A DNA stretch of 64,000 nucleotides from Boletus sp. NGJ (Eukaryota; Basidiomycota; Agaricomycetes; Boletales; Boletaceae). Numbering within the stretch: position 1 is the stretch's first letter; each line of letters begins with the position of its first letter. The translations under genes and the position numbers were made by a program. Shown here one piece after another: positions 1 to 11,590 of this stretch. The stretch covers positions 1 through 64,000 of the forward strand of contig JAGTXK010000059.1 in assembly GCA_019096195.1 (NCBI GenBank), given 5' to 3'. The notes under the pieces were generated by a model. That model worked only from the letters and a program-made list of their open reading frames with translations, was not told the DNA's origin and ran no database searches.

Positions 1-2109
1 GTTGTAACTCGATCCCATGTTGTTCTGCGTCTGGCCATGATTCCCTCTCACATTCGCCTTGACCTGTTCCACGTCCCCCTCTAATGCAGCATCCAAGATC
101 TGCAGACGTGTCTGCTTATCCAGCATCAGACTCCTCTTCTTCAAGGGCGGGATCAGCTCCTTGAACAGACAGATGCGGCTCTTGGCGGTTCGATAAGTCT
201 CGGTCGCAGATACCCTCAAAGTCTTTGCTCAGTGACTGCGCGGCTTCGCCATTTGCTTTCGGATAAAGCCCCAGGATCTTAAAGAGGGGTTCTGAAGTGA
301 GATGGATCAACTTATTTTGATTTCAATCGTCGAAGTGAAGCAACACACCTGGATTATCGATAGACTTCTCTCCTTCATCCCCATGGTAAGCGAACGCCCG
401 TCGATCAAAGCATCTAAGTTTCCCAAAATAAGTATACGAACAATGCGAATCAAAATTTGCCACGCTCGCCACACTCACGGATACAATCGCTGCACTTCAT
501 CTAGCATCGCCTCGAACAATGACCTTCGGAGCGCGGGTAGTTCCGTGTGCAATCTCGCTGACATATTCGTTCTCTCCTGCCTCGCGCGCGTTTCGGACAT
601 GTTCCGAACGGCGTTGGATTCATGTTTCCATTTCCTGCATGGTTCTTGAAATCGCTTCTCGAGTCCGGAGCGAACCAATATTTTCATGGCCTCCTCGTCC
701 AACTTTTCGTTCAGGCGGAGGCGGTCGGATGTCCTGTCGATCCCATAAAGACAAGTTGTGAGAGCGCGATCCCCATGAAAAAAGGAGTGCAGTTACAGAT
801 TTGCTTCGAGTTGCATCGCTGACATAGATTGACCTCTGAAAGTCTCCTGAGTAACCCTCGCCTCTCGATGTTCGACTGTCATGAATCCTTGCGTCGTCTC
901 ACCAAAGAGCAAAAACGGTGTGATTGGCGTGGGTTTGGCCGGGTCCGGATCCTGGCAAGGTGCTTCTGGAAGCACAATCTCTGCTGAAGTAGCCTAGGTA
1001 ATGCGTTTGTCGGTCGAAACGACGCCAGTGCACAAAATAGGGACGAACTGACCTTGAAGCCCTCGCGGACAGTCACGGACTCTTCCTGACTTCGCTGCAA
1101 CGTTCGAAGGTCATGAATTCGGTCCGACTCGTCCTGGTCGATTTCGATTCTATCGTCACCGCCGTCGTCATTACCATCTTCTTCACTCCAAAGGATGGTT
1201 TGCGCGTGTTCGGGTGAGATCAGGGACACGACTTGATCACACATTTTTGTCAGGTACCTGTGGGACATGGATTTAGATGTTAGTCGTCTCGGATGCGAGT
1301 CAATAAGCACAAACCTCATAAACGTGATGCGATTGCGACGAACGGAATTCGCCGCAGAGTCGTCCCAAGTTGCTTGCTCCGGCCAGTATAGAACAAATAT
1401 TTGATGAGAGCCCCCGGTTTGCCCTGGTGTTGTGATGATGTACAAGCCTGAACGGAGGGCCGGTCGTGTGTGACCATGCGGATCGGAATCGGTGAGAAGC
1501 TGCGTCGCACTGTGAAAACAGTGTCAATAATCTATTGCGTAGGATGCACAAGACAGCATTACTTGGCTTCGTCGATGGCGCCGAGCTCCGAAATAGGAAT
1601 CGGACAAGTTCCTCTTTGCTACCGTAGACACCGACAGGTTTGATGGCATACTTATCGAGAGCCTTGAAGTTGACTCTGGTCATCGATACGTATGCACCCG
1701 GACAAACATTGTTTATGAATGCCTCGAGCGAGTTTTGAGATATGATAATCTTATCGACTGATGCCAGATCAACAATGAGAACAAGCGTGCCGGTCAAATC
1801 CCATGGGACGCCCACCGGGGCCACCACTACCTTGCTCCGAGATAAGATCGAGGATGCGATACATGCCTTTGATAGCATGGGCCAAGTCCGATTTCATCAC
1901 GTTGGAGAGCCTGAGGCGGAGCGTCTACATCCATCTACCGATCCACGATCGGATTTGAGATACCAGGTGGGTTGAGTTGAATGAACACACCCGATCATCC
2001 GATGAGTTGTCTTCGTCGATGGATTGGCAGAGACTTTCATTGGCGGATTGATAAAGACTTTCGTCTCCATCAGAGCCAGCATCATCTGTAGTGAGCGCGT
2101 GTGCATCAA
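1..2109 (-). CDS. Gene A: conserved agaricomycete-type protein of unknown function, 3' end cut by window edge
   Basis: Multi-exon gene on the minus strand whose last exon is still open at position 1. The exons I can chain are about 1910-1831, 1757-1563, 1509-1315, 1257-1053, about 980-840, about 720-475, and smaller 3' exons. Frames agree across the central GT-AG introns of 50-80 nt. Recognisable stretches, in order, include VDKIIISQNSLEAFINNVCP, KPVGVYGSKEELVRFL, RSGLYIITT, RNRITFMRYLTKMCDQVVSL, and a Glu/Arg/Lys-rich coiled-coil-like tail around EELPALRRSL-type sequence (residues HTELPALRRSLFEAML). From memory this combination occurs in a widespread agaricomycete protein family without assigned function; I cannot name a domain. 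The N-terminus is unresolved. A 53-nt intron (1911-1963) restores the frame, but the unspliced reading hits a stop codon. A junction near 190 also stays unclear. No membrane segment or catalytic motif is visible. Confidence 0.6.
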
Positions 2110-2199
2110 TAGATATCATCGGAGGAGTAGGCGTCAACTCAGAATCAGAGTCGGACCCAAAGTCCGCGTCCGAGTCCAATGAGGAGACTCGGACACCTT

Positions 2200-3460
2200 G
2201 AACGCTGAGGGTGGGCGTATGGTAAGAATTTCGGTAGCGGGAGACAGCCGTCCTCGTCCAAAGGCTCTGAAAGCGCCACCTGTCTCAGTTTCTGTGACGG
2301 CAGTTAATTAGCGCGAGACGCACCTTCCGCTCTTCGTTTGCCCTTGTCGAGCTCCTCTGGGCACAGAGGCATCGTCCGAGTCGGAGGCGTCGTTGCCGAA
2401 AAGAGTTGGGAGGTCTCATATGGATGGTTCCATTGTGAGCCACTACTGACAACCCTGTAGCACCTTGAGGATGACGGTCTTAAAAGAGGGTCGCCACGAG
2501 GTCGGTCACGATGTTTTCATCGCGTTGATGCATGCCGTAGGCCCGCCACAGGAAGCAGGTGACTTGCTGGGCGACGTAGATCTTCGTTGGACCACAAACT
2601 AGTCCTCCCCTGATGTTCCTGTACTAAAAATACCGCGACGAAGTATTCGGGTTAGGAAATGAACAGGATAGAAGCTCGTCTGCGACCAACAAGGTCGTTG
2701 TTCTAAAGACACGCTCACGTTATCTACTGTTGCGCGGCGTAGACTCTGATGTGGGATAGAGGGCGGCGTGGGCCGAGATGGTTGAGGGGCAGAATCCAGG
2801 GATTAGATTGGTCCCCCTGTATCTAGCGTCTGATATACAAGCAAGACTACTGAATTGGTTGATAATCCGAGACCTAAGTTAGTACGCATTTGGCATTCGC
2901 TGGTTACACGCCGCAGAACGATGCCCGCAGCCCAGCAGTGGATATGGAATGATACATGATGCTTGTCCATGTTCCATGCCAAGACAGTGACCCGGGATGG
3001 CTCAGTGTTGAGGACGTTACGACAAAGCGAGGCACGAGTCTTGCCGCAACGGAAGATCTTCGGACAGGCGGGCGAGGTAGCTCCCACGCTTTTCTCTTCC
3101 GCACCTCGCCCAAGCTCAGCTCATCCACGAGCTGCATCGCACCCACCACACCACGCCCAGAGCGCCGCAACTCTTGCGGCACTTCCCCGCAGCTCCTCAA
3201 ATCCATGGACCTGGTAGCAGCATCTTCGGAGCGAGACTGCAAGGGTGCCCAGCTCACCCTCGCAGCTCTCTTGCATACCCAGAGGCTCTCCGGGTCGAAG
3301 CGCTACGCGCTTGCCCACATCTCTCGTTCTCATCTCATATAATCATATACGAGCATGTACCTAACGTAGCATATCATCTGGAGACAGTCACAATAGCAGA
3401 GCAAAGTCCAAAGATCGCGCTCATCCCCGGTTTCAACTCCGAGTCGTAGTTTACGTTCGA
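2200..3460. other. Gene-poor stretch
   Basis: No reading frame here has convincing coding character. Overlapping frames of 60-130 codons occur on both strands at 2.8-3.4 kb in GC-rich sequence, but none connects by splice sites to a recognisable protein. An acidic, Ser-rich minus frame at 1925-2179 may be a 5' exon of gene A. Nothing else is assignable. Confidence 0.4.
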
Positions 3461-3639
3461 ACCCGACGTCCAATTGGCCCATCATCTCTTCCCAGTCGTC
3501 TGTCTGCCACACGGACTACTGGGGCACGAACGACCCCGATCCTGGTCTCATCTACCTGGCTCGACAATATACACACTAACCTCGCCCCACCACGGTCATC
3601 CAAAGTCCCGCAAACCAACCTATCGGTTTCGCTGTTCGA

Positions 3640-3975
3640 CCTCTCGTTCTCGATCGGTCGACTATACCGTCAAGTCATCGATCTACCTGGGATATAGATG
3701 CACAAGACCCCTGAGGAGGAGGATAGGCACGGACATGGGTATTGGGACGACGTCCACTTTCCGCTCCAAATGAGGACGGCTGGAGTATTGTCTGAGCGGG
3801 AAATTTGAATGAGCACACGCGGGGCATAACAGGGATGGGGACTGTTCGAACGAATACTCGGGGACGGCGAAGAGATCGATCGTTTTCGTCGTCCGAATTG
3901 GATGTGGGCATACCAAGCATGGAAAGACTAGTAAAAAGTAGCAACATCGCACAGCCAAGATTCTTCCACGTCGCC
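3640..3975 (-). pseudogene. Decayed copy of the Pro/Ser-rich gene (parent at 15.3-17.0 kb)
   Basis: Several short blocks match the gene at 15,316-16,956 in the same order and orientation. GGTCGACTATACCGTC at about 3656 matches GGTCGACTGTACCGTC at about 15,830. The block around 3799-3850 (GGGAATTTGAATGAGCAC-type, then GTTCGAACGAATACTC) matches 16,143-16,205. TCGTCCGAATTGGATGTGG near 3889 matches TCGTCTGAATTAGACGTGG near 16,345. Long stretches between the blocks are deleted and no long open frame remains. This is an old, truncated duplicate rather than a gene. The copy lies directly downstream (3' side) of D1. Confidence 0.55.
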
Positions 3976-4569
3976 ATAGCGAAGCACAACGAGCAGACTG
4001 TAGAAACCCGCTCGAATGGTGCTTGCGCCGGCGGGAGACCAGGAGAAGTTGAACTTGAAGCTGTTGAGTCTGACGGAGTTTGAAGTACTCAACCTTGAAC
4101 TTCATGGCACATCGAGGCTCCGAGTCAGTCACGGACGCCGTTGATTGTATTCCGCGCCTGTCCTACACTGGAAATCCTTGCCCAATTCGTGACTTTCAAA
4201 CTAGGTACAGGACTTGAAAATCTGAGTCGATGATGATACTACATCATGATACATTTTCGTAATCAACCAGATGTTAGTGGCTAACGCAGGCCAAATTTAC
4301 TGTAACAGGCTTTCAGCGAAATGGTTCGTGCAACATCTAGTACGCAAACTGCACATATATCCCATGTATCACGCGGATACTAATACGCCACACTGATGCC
4401 ACGATGTCAACTTCTCCGTTGTCTCGAAGCAGCGCATTTGCACATACGCTCAATTGAGAACACAAGCTTGGGGTATATAAACATCCGAGTCATCGTCCAA
4501 ACAAAAAATACCGTTCTATTTTATCTTCTAGCGCTCTACCCTGGCTTCTACCCCGACCGAAATCCTCCT

Positions 4570-6377
4570 TCAAACCTGACACGCACCTCCTTCGACTATT
4601 CCATATTCATATCTAATCGCCTCCAGTTCGCCCGTGTCCTCCTCCATGATTTGACCCAGCCCCAAGACACCATCCGCGAATACGATCGGAGACGTGATTG
4701 TGTCTTCACTTTCAATCATAGATTGCGACGACACACCAAATCCGGTGTCAACCCCACCCCAGCTGTTACAGTCGTACAGCTCTCGCACGCTGATGATGAA
4801 CCGAGGCATCATGGGGCATATCGTTATATAGCAAAACAAGTCCAGAAAGATGATCGAAGTGTTGTTTACCGTACTAGTAACCTGGCTTTGGGTCAAGAAC
4901 GTGATATGGAAGAGCGCGTTCCTAGAAGTTCATGGAAAAACATCTGAGTGGTTAGTCTTAGTGCAAGTAGGATGGACGGGAAAACACGATGACGAATGGA
5001 AACGAAAGAGATCTGGGAGTAAACGAGACTTACACGATGAAATAAATAATTCCGTCTCTCACGAGTTGTTGCATGTAGCGGTTAGGCTGCCATCGCTTGG
5101 TTGCTTTGTACATCTCGACTGATTGCTTCAAGGTTTGGACGACAGCGAGGCCCAAAAGTGTAATGCCAATAATAAATCGTGGGATTGCAACATACATGCT
5201 AAGCATGGATGGGACGTTGTTCCGTGATGCACCGCAGACAGAGCGGTCCGCAACTCGGTCAATTGTGACTGGAGAACACGATGACAGGATATGATGAACC
5301 ACCTATGTGAGGTTGCAGTGACATACAGTTAAGCTTGACACATACCTATGAAGTGGGTATTGGGATTGTTGTAGATACCTCGGAGAACGAAAGGAAACGA
5401 TAACCTGCGGCACATAAAAAAACAGGAGGATCCAAAGGATCCTTTTGGATCGATTCCACATTGCATGCACCCGCAGGATCATCACCACTGTAATTGAAAG
5501 CATGGTCGGTGAAACAGAATCAGTGAACGGACTAACTCACAATCATTAATATTAAGGAATATCGGGATTTCCCAGGCAGTTACCAGAAACATTGCAGTAC
5601 CTTCCGAGTATACATGCATACCTCATACTGATATCGTGGAGGAAAGTGCTTACACCTATAGAACTATTATAAATACAGTTTACTATTAGAATTTAGATGC
5701 ATACGTCTAAGTGAAATGTTAATGACAGACAAGATATGAAGCAAGGAAAACTGACTAGCAGAGGGCCAGGGATAAGGGTCCTACCGACTACGAATGTATG
5801 TGATCAGCTCGATTAACCTCCAATTTAATTTGGAACGTACCAAGGCCGTTAAGACTTGAGCATGTAGTCGCCCTTAGCCATGTAATTTGGTATGCATCAT
5901 ACTAGAAATAGACTTACATGGTCCATGAAAGACCGACATATCGGACCTACAGAACTGTCAATTCGGAACATGGGCGTGTCCCCTGAGCATTTAAACGTAC
6001 CAGAACAAACATTGCAGTGACCCATGTCCAGGGTCTGCTCTGTGGATTTTCAAGGATCTAGTTCTTGCTTGATATTTGTTGTTTTCTTACCCAAATATAG
6101 TCTATCTTTAAAGCTGGTCAGCGATCAAACAAGGTGTGGAGAATGAAATAACATACCTCTCGCGAGAATGTGAGGACTGCAGCGGTATGGTAAATTCAGT
6201 TTGAAATGGACAGCGTGCACAAAGATATTACCCACGATAATCGTATACGACAGCAGTGATAACTATAACTACGTTGATCTGTAAGCTTAGTCATTGACCG
6301 AAGGTATAGGCGACCGTACGGGATGTATAGTCGTTCAGCTGGAGAAGCTTCACAGTGGACTGCAAATCGAGGGACAT
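4570..6377 (-). pseudogene. D1: DUF6533-family multi-pass membrane protein gene, probably frameshifted
   Basis: The start ATG at 6377 opens MSLDLQSTVKLLQLNDYTSR, the same N-terminus as D3, D4 and D6. Small exons then spell a first membrane span (VVIVITAVVYDY), the DUF6533 signature (LTFSREIDYIW) and RPWTWVTAMFVLVRYVGLSW. Later exons give VVMILRVHAMWNRSKRI, PRFIIGITLLGLAVVQTLKQ, YKATKRWQPNRYMQQLVRDG, and a last exon with PRFIISVRELYD and GVDTGFGV before the stop at 4570. Compared with D3, the exon near 5.59 kb carries about 4 extra nucleotides, which puts its start and end in different frames. The copy is therefore probably not functional unless it is spliced differently. An 8-nt micro-exon (5656-5663) is retained. 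The family is membrane-embedded, and its biochemical role is unknown. Confidence 0.7.
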
Positions 6378-7045
6378 GGCATTTCAGTGCAACACGATGG
6401 CTGGGGATATAACGACTCGCAATGACTCAGAGTCAAGGGGTGAGAAACTGTAACGGGGAATGGCTCGGGCACAGCTAAGGAGATATAGAGTTAGTTATAT
6501 CTTCAGCCAAGACATTTATCTCGACAAATTGCGCCGGTAAAGCCAGGGCCCAGGGGAAAACTGACCAACAGAGCAGCCTATCATGTGAACGAACGAATGA
6601 CGTACGATCTGCCAACGCTTGGCAACTTGAATGAGGCGATACAGGATGGAGGTAATGCAAGAGCATCTTCGTAGGTGCGTAGAAGACAAAGTCGTTGTGC
6701 ATGCAGCGCAGAACGTTTGCGGTCAAAGGATTGAATCGTGGTTCGTGGTTTGGATCATGATTATATTATCTCCCGCAGCGAGGAAGAAATTGCGAAGCGC
6801 AGTTCCATTGTTGCGGTCAACACCGCATTCAATTTACGATCATCAAGAAGCATCATATATATACAGTGGCGCTGCGTCGAGTATGCCAACATTCTGCCAC
6901 AATGAAATTAATGTCATAACCTGTCCGATCGAAGCCCAAGGGAGAGTTAGATACTTGTAACTGCTTCAAGGGTCCGTTGCGACACAGATCCGAGAAGGTT
7001 CAAATTACCACCGAGAAAACGGCCGTCCACGGCAACGCCTGCGGG
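6378..7045. other. D1 upstream region
   Basis: No gene is supported here. The segment around 6620-6660 (GATACAGGATGGAGG) is repeated at about 10,190-10,205 upstream of D2, so D1 and D2 share duplicated 5' flanks. Nothing else is recognisable. Confidence 0.4.
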
Positions 7046-7049
7046 GTGA

Positions 7050-7620
7050 CTTTCAGTGCCTGGAAAATTCGTGCCTCATCGCCGCCCTTCCCGTACCTCG
7101 TCCACTGCCTCACATCGCATTCATCTACAATCTGGGACCGGGTTTAGCGAGCCAAAATGGCACCTTTTAGGTGACCGTATTCAGCATAGCTCAGGTCCAT
7201 GCTGTAAATTTCCTTTTTTTACCAGCCGTCCTCCAATGATAATTCTCGAAGGCCTGCGGTAGAGCCGTCTAGCGATAACGTTACATACCACCTTTCAGAT
7301 GTTCCTCTCCGCGCGAGTCCCTTCCTTGTGGCCGGGGCAAAGTTCACTTCCTTTCTGTCCCCACCCTCTTCTACAACGGAGACGGGGCGATGGATCGGAA
7401 CCCCGCCCTCATTGTCAAAGCCTCGCGGAAAGAACTCACATCCTCGTCAGAGGTAGCCTCTACCGCCCTCAACGCAGTCATCACCCTCTCCCTAGTCGGG
7501 GCCCGGGTTGGGACGGAGTCTTGAGTGACATGTTAATACAGAATCGAGCCTGGAGCCGAACACGTTGAAATGCGTCTCACTAATAACGCCAAGGTGGCGG
7601 GCACCACGATGGCTGTCTGT
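7050..7620 (+). pseudogene. Decayed copy of gene X
   Basis: Translated fragments follow the order of the best gene X copy (20,824-21,555, minus). A stretch near 7080-7150 reads like LISALPRASPIFVRYASAA in broken form. FYNGDGAMDRNPALI near 7370-7410 matches FYREDGTVDPTPALV of gene X and is followed by RKELTSSSEV against WKELVPYVHTL. The stretch near 7550 (GAGCCGAACACG) corresponds to the GLNSNAST part. Frames are interrupted, so it is not an intact gene. It points away from D1, keeping the divergent X-D arrangement seen at three other places in the window. Confidence 0.6.
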
Positions 7621-8158
7621 CCGAGGAGAGTCAGGACCTTCGTGAAAGTGTAACGGGATAAAACATGAAAACATACTGTCAAACAATGGTCAAATGACGA
7701 CCACTACCTACCAGCGGACGCGCGTGCCCCCGAATGGATGAGACGGATCCAGCAAAAAGCCCTTGGTGCTCGGCGAGGTGGCAATTTGGAAACCTTGAGG
7801 ATTCCAGTGAACAACGTTCGGAGAATATAATTTGATTTTGGAAACGGGCTCGGAGGATCATCGCTGCTACCAACAACGTATTTCGTGGCAGCATGATTTG
7901 ACCAACTCGAAGGATCAATCGATCACTAGCACTTCGCGGTGCGTAGAGTTCGTTTGTGACGATTGCAACCATTTGAAGTTGTTTGTTTCACGCACCAGTA
8001 CAAATAAACATCTAGCTACAAAACCAGATAAAAGTTTGTAACATATTCTTTCCTCAGACCCATGTATTCGTAGAAATTGAGATCCAATTTCACAAACAAG
8101 AGAGATGAATTCAACTCTCGGCACTCTATAGCTTTTAGCCGTCGATGCAAGTCCTCGG

Positions 8159-9980
8159 TTACACCTGACCTGCACCATCTCTGATTACCTCAAGCTGAAT
8201 CGCCTCCGACTCGTGTGCATTGCCCTCTGTCTGACCCTCCTCCAGGATGACGTCCGCGAATCCAAGCACAGACACGGTCCCGTTTTCACTGGCAAGAAAT
8301 TGTGGGAATACGCCAAATGCGGTGTCGATCCCTTGCCCTCGGTTCCAAATGTCACGATCATGCCATTCCCGTATACTAATGATGAATCGAGGCATGATGA
8401 CGGACGAAACCGAATAGCTAAGGGTAACGAGGACGAGCATCAAATCGGTGGGAGACTCGGGTCGGATTACACTAAGGATGTTGAAAAGCAAAGTCCTAGT
8501 TCAGAAGAAAACATCCGGGTGGTTAGCTTTGCTTTGTCGGTTTTTGAGAGGGGAAAGGTGACATATAGAAGTGACAGAACGGGACAGGGGGGACGTACAA
8601 GATAAAATAAAGCACTCCTTCCCTCACGAGTAGCTTCATGTACTGGTTGATCTGCCAGTGCTTTGTGAAGGGGTACGTCTCAACTGCCTCTTTGACGGTT
8701 GGGATGACGGCAAGAATCAAAAGTATAACACTGAGAACAAAGCGGGGAATTGTTCTGTATACCACCGAGAAGGACGCCTTGTTGAATGAGAAGCTGCAAT
8801 ACGTGAAATTGAGGACTCGGAGAATCGTCACTGGAAAAGGGGGGGAGGGGGGAAGGCGAAAGCAGAACCATTTACTTAAGAATACATTCGGGACTTCCAA
8901 TTTATCCCGGAACATACCTGAGGAGTACTGATTAGAGTTTGCGTAGATCCCGTTCCAAACCAAGCTGGTGATAGTTTGCGCCGCATAAATGAAGAAGAGA
9001 ATACCAAAGATCACCCTCGATCGATTCCATATCGCATAAACACGCAGAATCATCACCACTGTGATGTCATGAGTCAGCGGTGACAGAGAGTAAGTTAGGG
9101 AGCACGGAAACGTACAATCGGCAGCAGCAAGGAATAACACGTATCCCCAGTTACCTATGAGCAACAGCGCAGTACCTTCAAGATAGTTTCCATATTTCAT
9201 CCTGCCAAGTTGTCAAAGGGTGCGCTTACACCTAGGTTACTGTTGATGTTGAGGCGTCGCTTGTGGAGATGAGGTACTTACATCTAAGTTATCAGAAGAT
9301 GATCGTCAGTGATGAATTACATGAAAAGCAGTAAAAACTGACTTTAACAGGGCCAGGTACAAAAGTACAATCAGCTGCGAACGTACCACCTCGTCAGTCC
9401 AATCAACCTTGTGTAGTCGAGTTGTACGTACCGAGTGAATACGCGCTTGAAAATGGATTCAGAATTAGCCATGTTTTCAAATGTGTCAAAGCATACATAT
9501 TCCAACAAAGACCGACGTAACGAACCTATCGGAACGATCAGTTCGAAACACATGCTGTGGACTGTCCCATGTGGCCTTATACGTACAATAGTGAACAGTA
9601 TAGTGACCCGACTCCAGGGTCTGCACTGTGATATTGTCGAGGATTCGGGCATGGAACCTGACTGATAACTGTATCATCCTTACCCAAATGTAGTCTATCT
9701 TTGTAGATCATTAGCAACCAAACGAGAAACAAAAGGCGAAGGAAATAAGTTACCTCTCTTGAGAAGGTGAGGGCTGGTGGCAGGAAGCAATTGTCACTTC
9801 GAAATAGGAAGGACAGCGTGCGCAAACCATTACTCACCATAATCATATACGAGGATGATGACCGTTACAACTGTGTTGCTTTAGTATGACCACTCGTTGA
9901 TCGGAAGTGTGAGTGTCCGTACTCGCTGTATAGTCATTCATCTGGATAACTTCCAAAGTAGACTCTGAGTAGGAGGACAT
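8159..9980 (-). CDS. D2: DUF6533-family multi-pass membrane protein
   Basis: The ATG at 9980 begins MSSYSEST. Further exons give a membrane span (VTVIILVYDY), the DUF6533 motif LTFSREIDYIW, then LEGTALLLIGNWGYVLFLAA, VVMILRVYAIWNRSRVIFGI, IPRFVLSVILLILAVIPTVK, HWQINQYMKLLVREGVLYFI, and a final exon with MPRFIISIREWHDRD and QGIDTAFGV, ending at 8159. The pattern of roughly seven hydrophobic spans with a WNRS loop and a C-terminal GIDTGFGV-type motif is shared by all D copies. One problem is that the 8-nt micro-exon equivalent (TAACCTAG, about 9230) would place a stop in frame if spliced as in D3. The gene may be damaged or spliced otherwise. Its function is unknown. In the window it belongs to a seven-member cluster. 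Confidence 0.65.
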
Positions 9981-11590
9981 GTCGTGTAACGAGAAACACT
10001 GGAAGAGACGCCTAGCTGACGGACAATCAGCAAAGACGAGTCGAGTGGGCTAAGGTTAGTCGAGGGTCGGGGCCACATTTATGTCTGCTGCGCGATGTGT
10101 CCACCCATTGCCCACTGACGAATTGTTTGGAAGAAAGGATTATGGGTGAACGTTCCATGAACATGGAACGTTACGGATCAACTTGAAGCGGTACAGGATG
10201 GAGGTATGTGGCGCATGTCAATGAATGTGAGAGCAACTTTATACAGCAGTGTTTGAAGCACCGCTGGGGTGCCAGTGGAGAGCCGCAACGCCATGATGAT
10301 CGTGGGCATGAAACTGGCGGATGGCAATCTCAGGGTTGGGAACATGGCTGTTTCGGTCTTCCAAATTCGCATAGATAGTGATATCGATAATAACCAGTAG
10401 TATGATCGCGCTACCATGATAACCGTCTGAATCCCTTGTCCTATCCAAGTTCAAATTCGCGTTGAAAATTTAACCCATGGGTCGCGGGAGATGGTCCCCC
10501 ACAAATTCACAATCAGCGCCAGCTGGTTACCTGAACGCCCCTGGCAGCCCGCCACATTCATGGCTCACTTATGGCTGTTGCATGGGCTTGCCACTGGTTG
10601 ATCACGGCGTGCCGCAGCTGCCACCTGCCAATGGCGCTTTTGACACTACGTAACGTAGAGTTCGGCGGTGTTCAAGCTGCTTCCCGTTGTTCACAACTAC
10701 CATCGTCCTCAGACCACGAGGACCGCCATCCATTTGGCGCAGGTCACTGTTACCGATACGTTTGCCCGTGGAGGTAAGTACTTGGAAGCGACTCCGCGGA
10801 ATCGCGCGCCCTGGCTATCCGTTCGAACATGGATCCGAGCCAAGGTGACGTACTTTGCAAACAATGGTTAGACCGTCGATAGGCCCCGGGAGAGACGAAG
10901 GTACGAATGAGGGCATAACTCCTCATGGGGAGGAAAAATTGCAGGAGACTCACATGCCTCTTCATCAAAGTGCCTCCTTTCCCCCTTCCCCGTTTCTCGG
11001 AAACGGGAATCATCATGACCTCTCGTTGTTGTCTGACCCGATTTGCATCACTGTCCTCTCCAACCACAGTCATTGATCCAACTTCATCGTGAATACCTTT
11101 CAAAGGAGCATGCGACGCAGGTACACTTCCCACGTTGAAGATGACTACGACCAACCCTCAACTACCTTTTCATCGTGTATTCGAATGAATGCTCGCAGAC
11201 GGGGGAGAGTATCAGGCGTTCTCGTTGTCCGAACATGACAGTACGAACGGGGGATCCGTGACGAACAAGAGAATGATCGAAGCGGGAGTCCGAACATTTG
11301 AGTCAGCGTGCGTAGACCCGCTCGGTGACCGTCGACTAACTATCCTAGTGAGCTCAATCATGGGCGGGCACATTAGGACGCACACGAATGTTGCGAGGCG
11401 ACGGTTCTCAAAGAACCGCATGGTCGATGTCCGAATATTCACGATTCAGCATGGCATCTACGTGTATTGCACTCTATGACCTTGATCAATGCGTCCCATC
11501 TCCTGTACCCGAGCAAAAGCACATCCATCTGGGGAATCTGGTCACAAGGATAGCGTCGTCCGAGTCTCGCTGGGGTGATCCACTGTGAGT
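9981..11590. other. Region without an assignable gene
   Basis: The first 250 bases share short blocks with the D1 upstream flank. A minus frame at 10,178-10,417 is hydrophobic (YYWLLSISLSMRIWK) and could be a relic of a membrane protein, but I cannot tie it to the D family. The rest, 10.45-11.59 kb, holds only short frames on both strands with no recognisable product. Confidence 0.4.

Noticed and set aside
2803-3087. Minus frame with WAAGIVLRRV, reminiscent of a protein-kinase subdomain
   Set aside because: No DFG, APE or catalytic-loop motif in any frame around it; one short patch is not enough to call a kinase relic.
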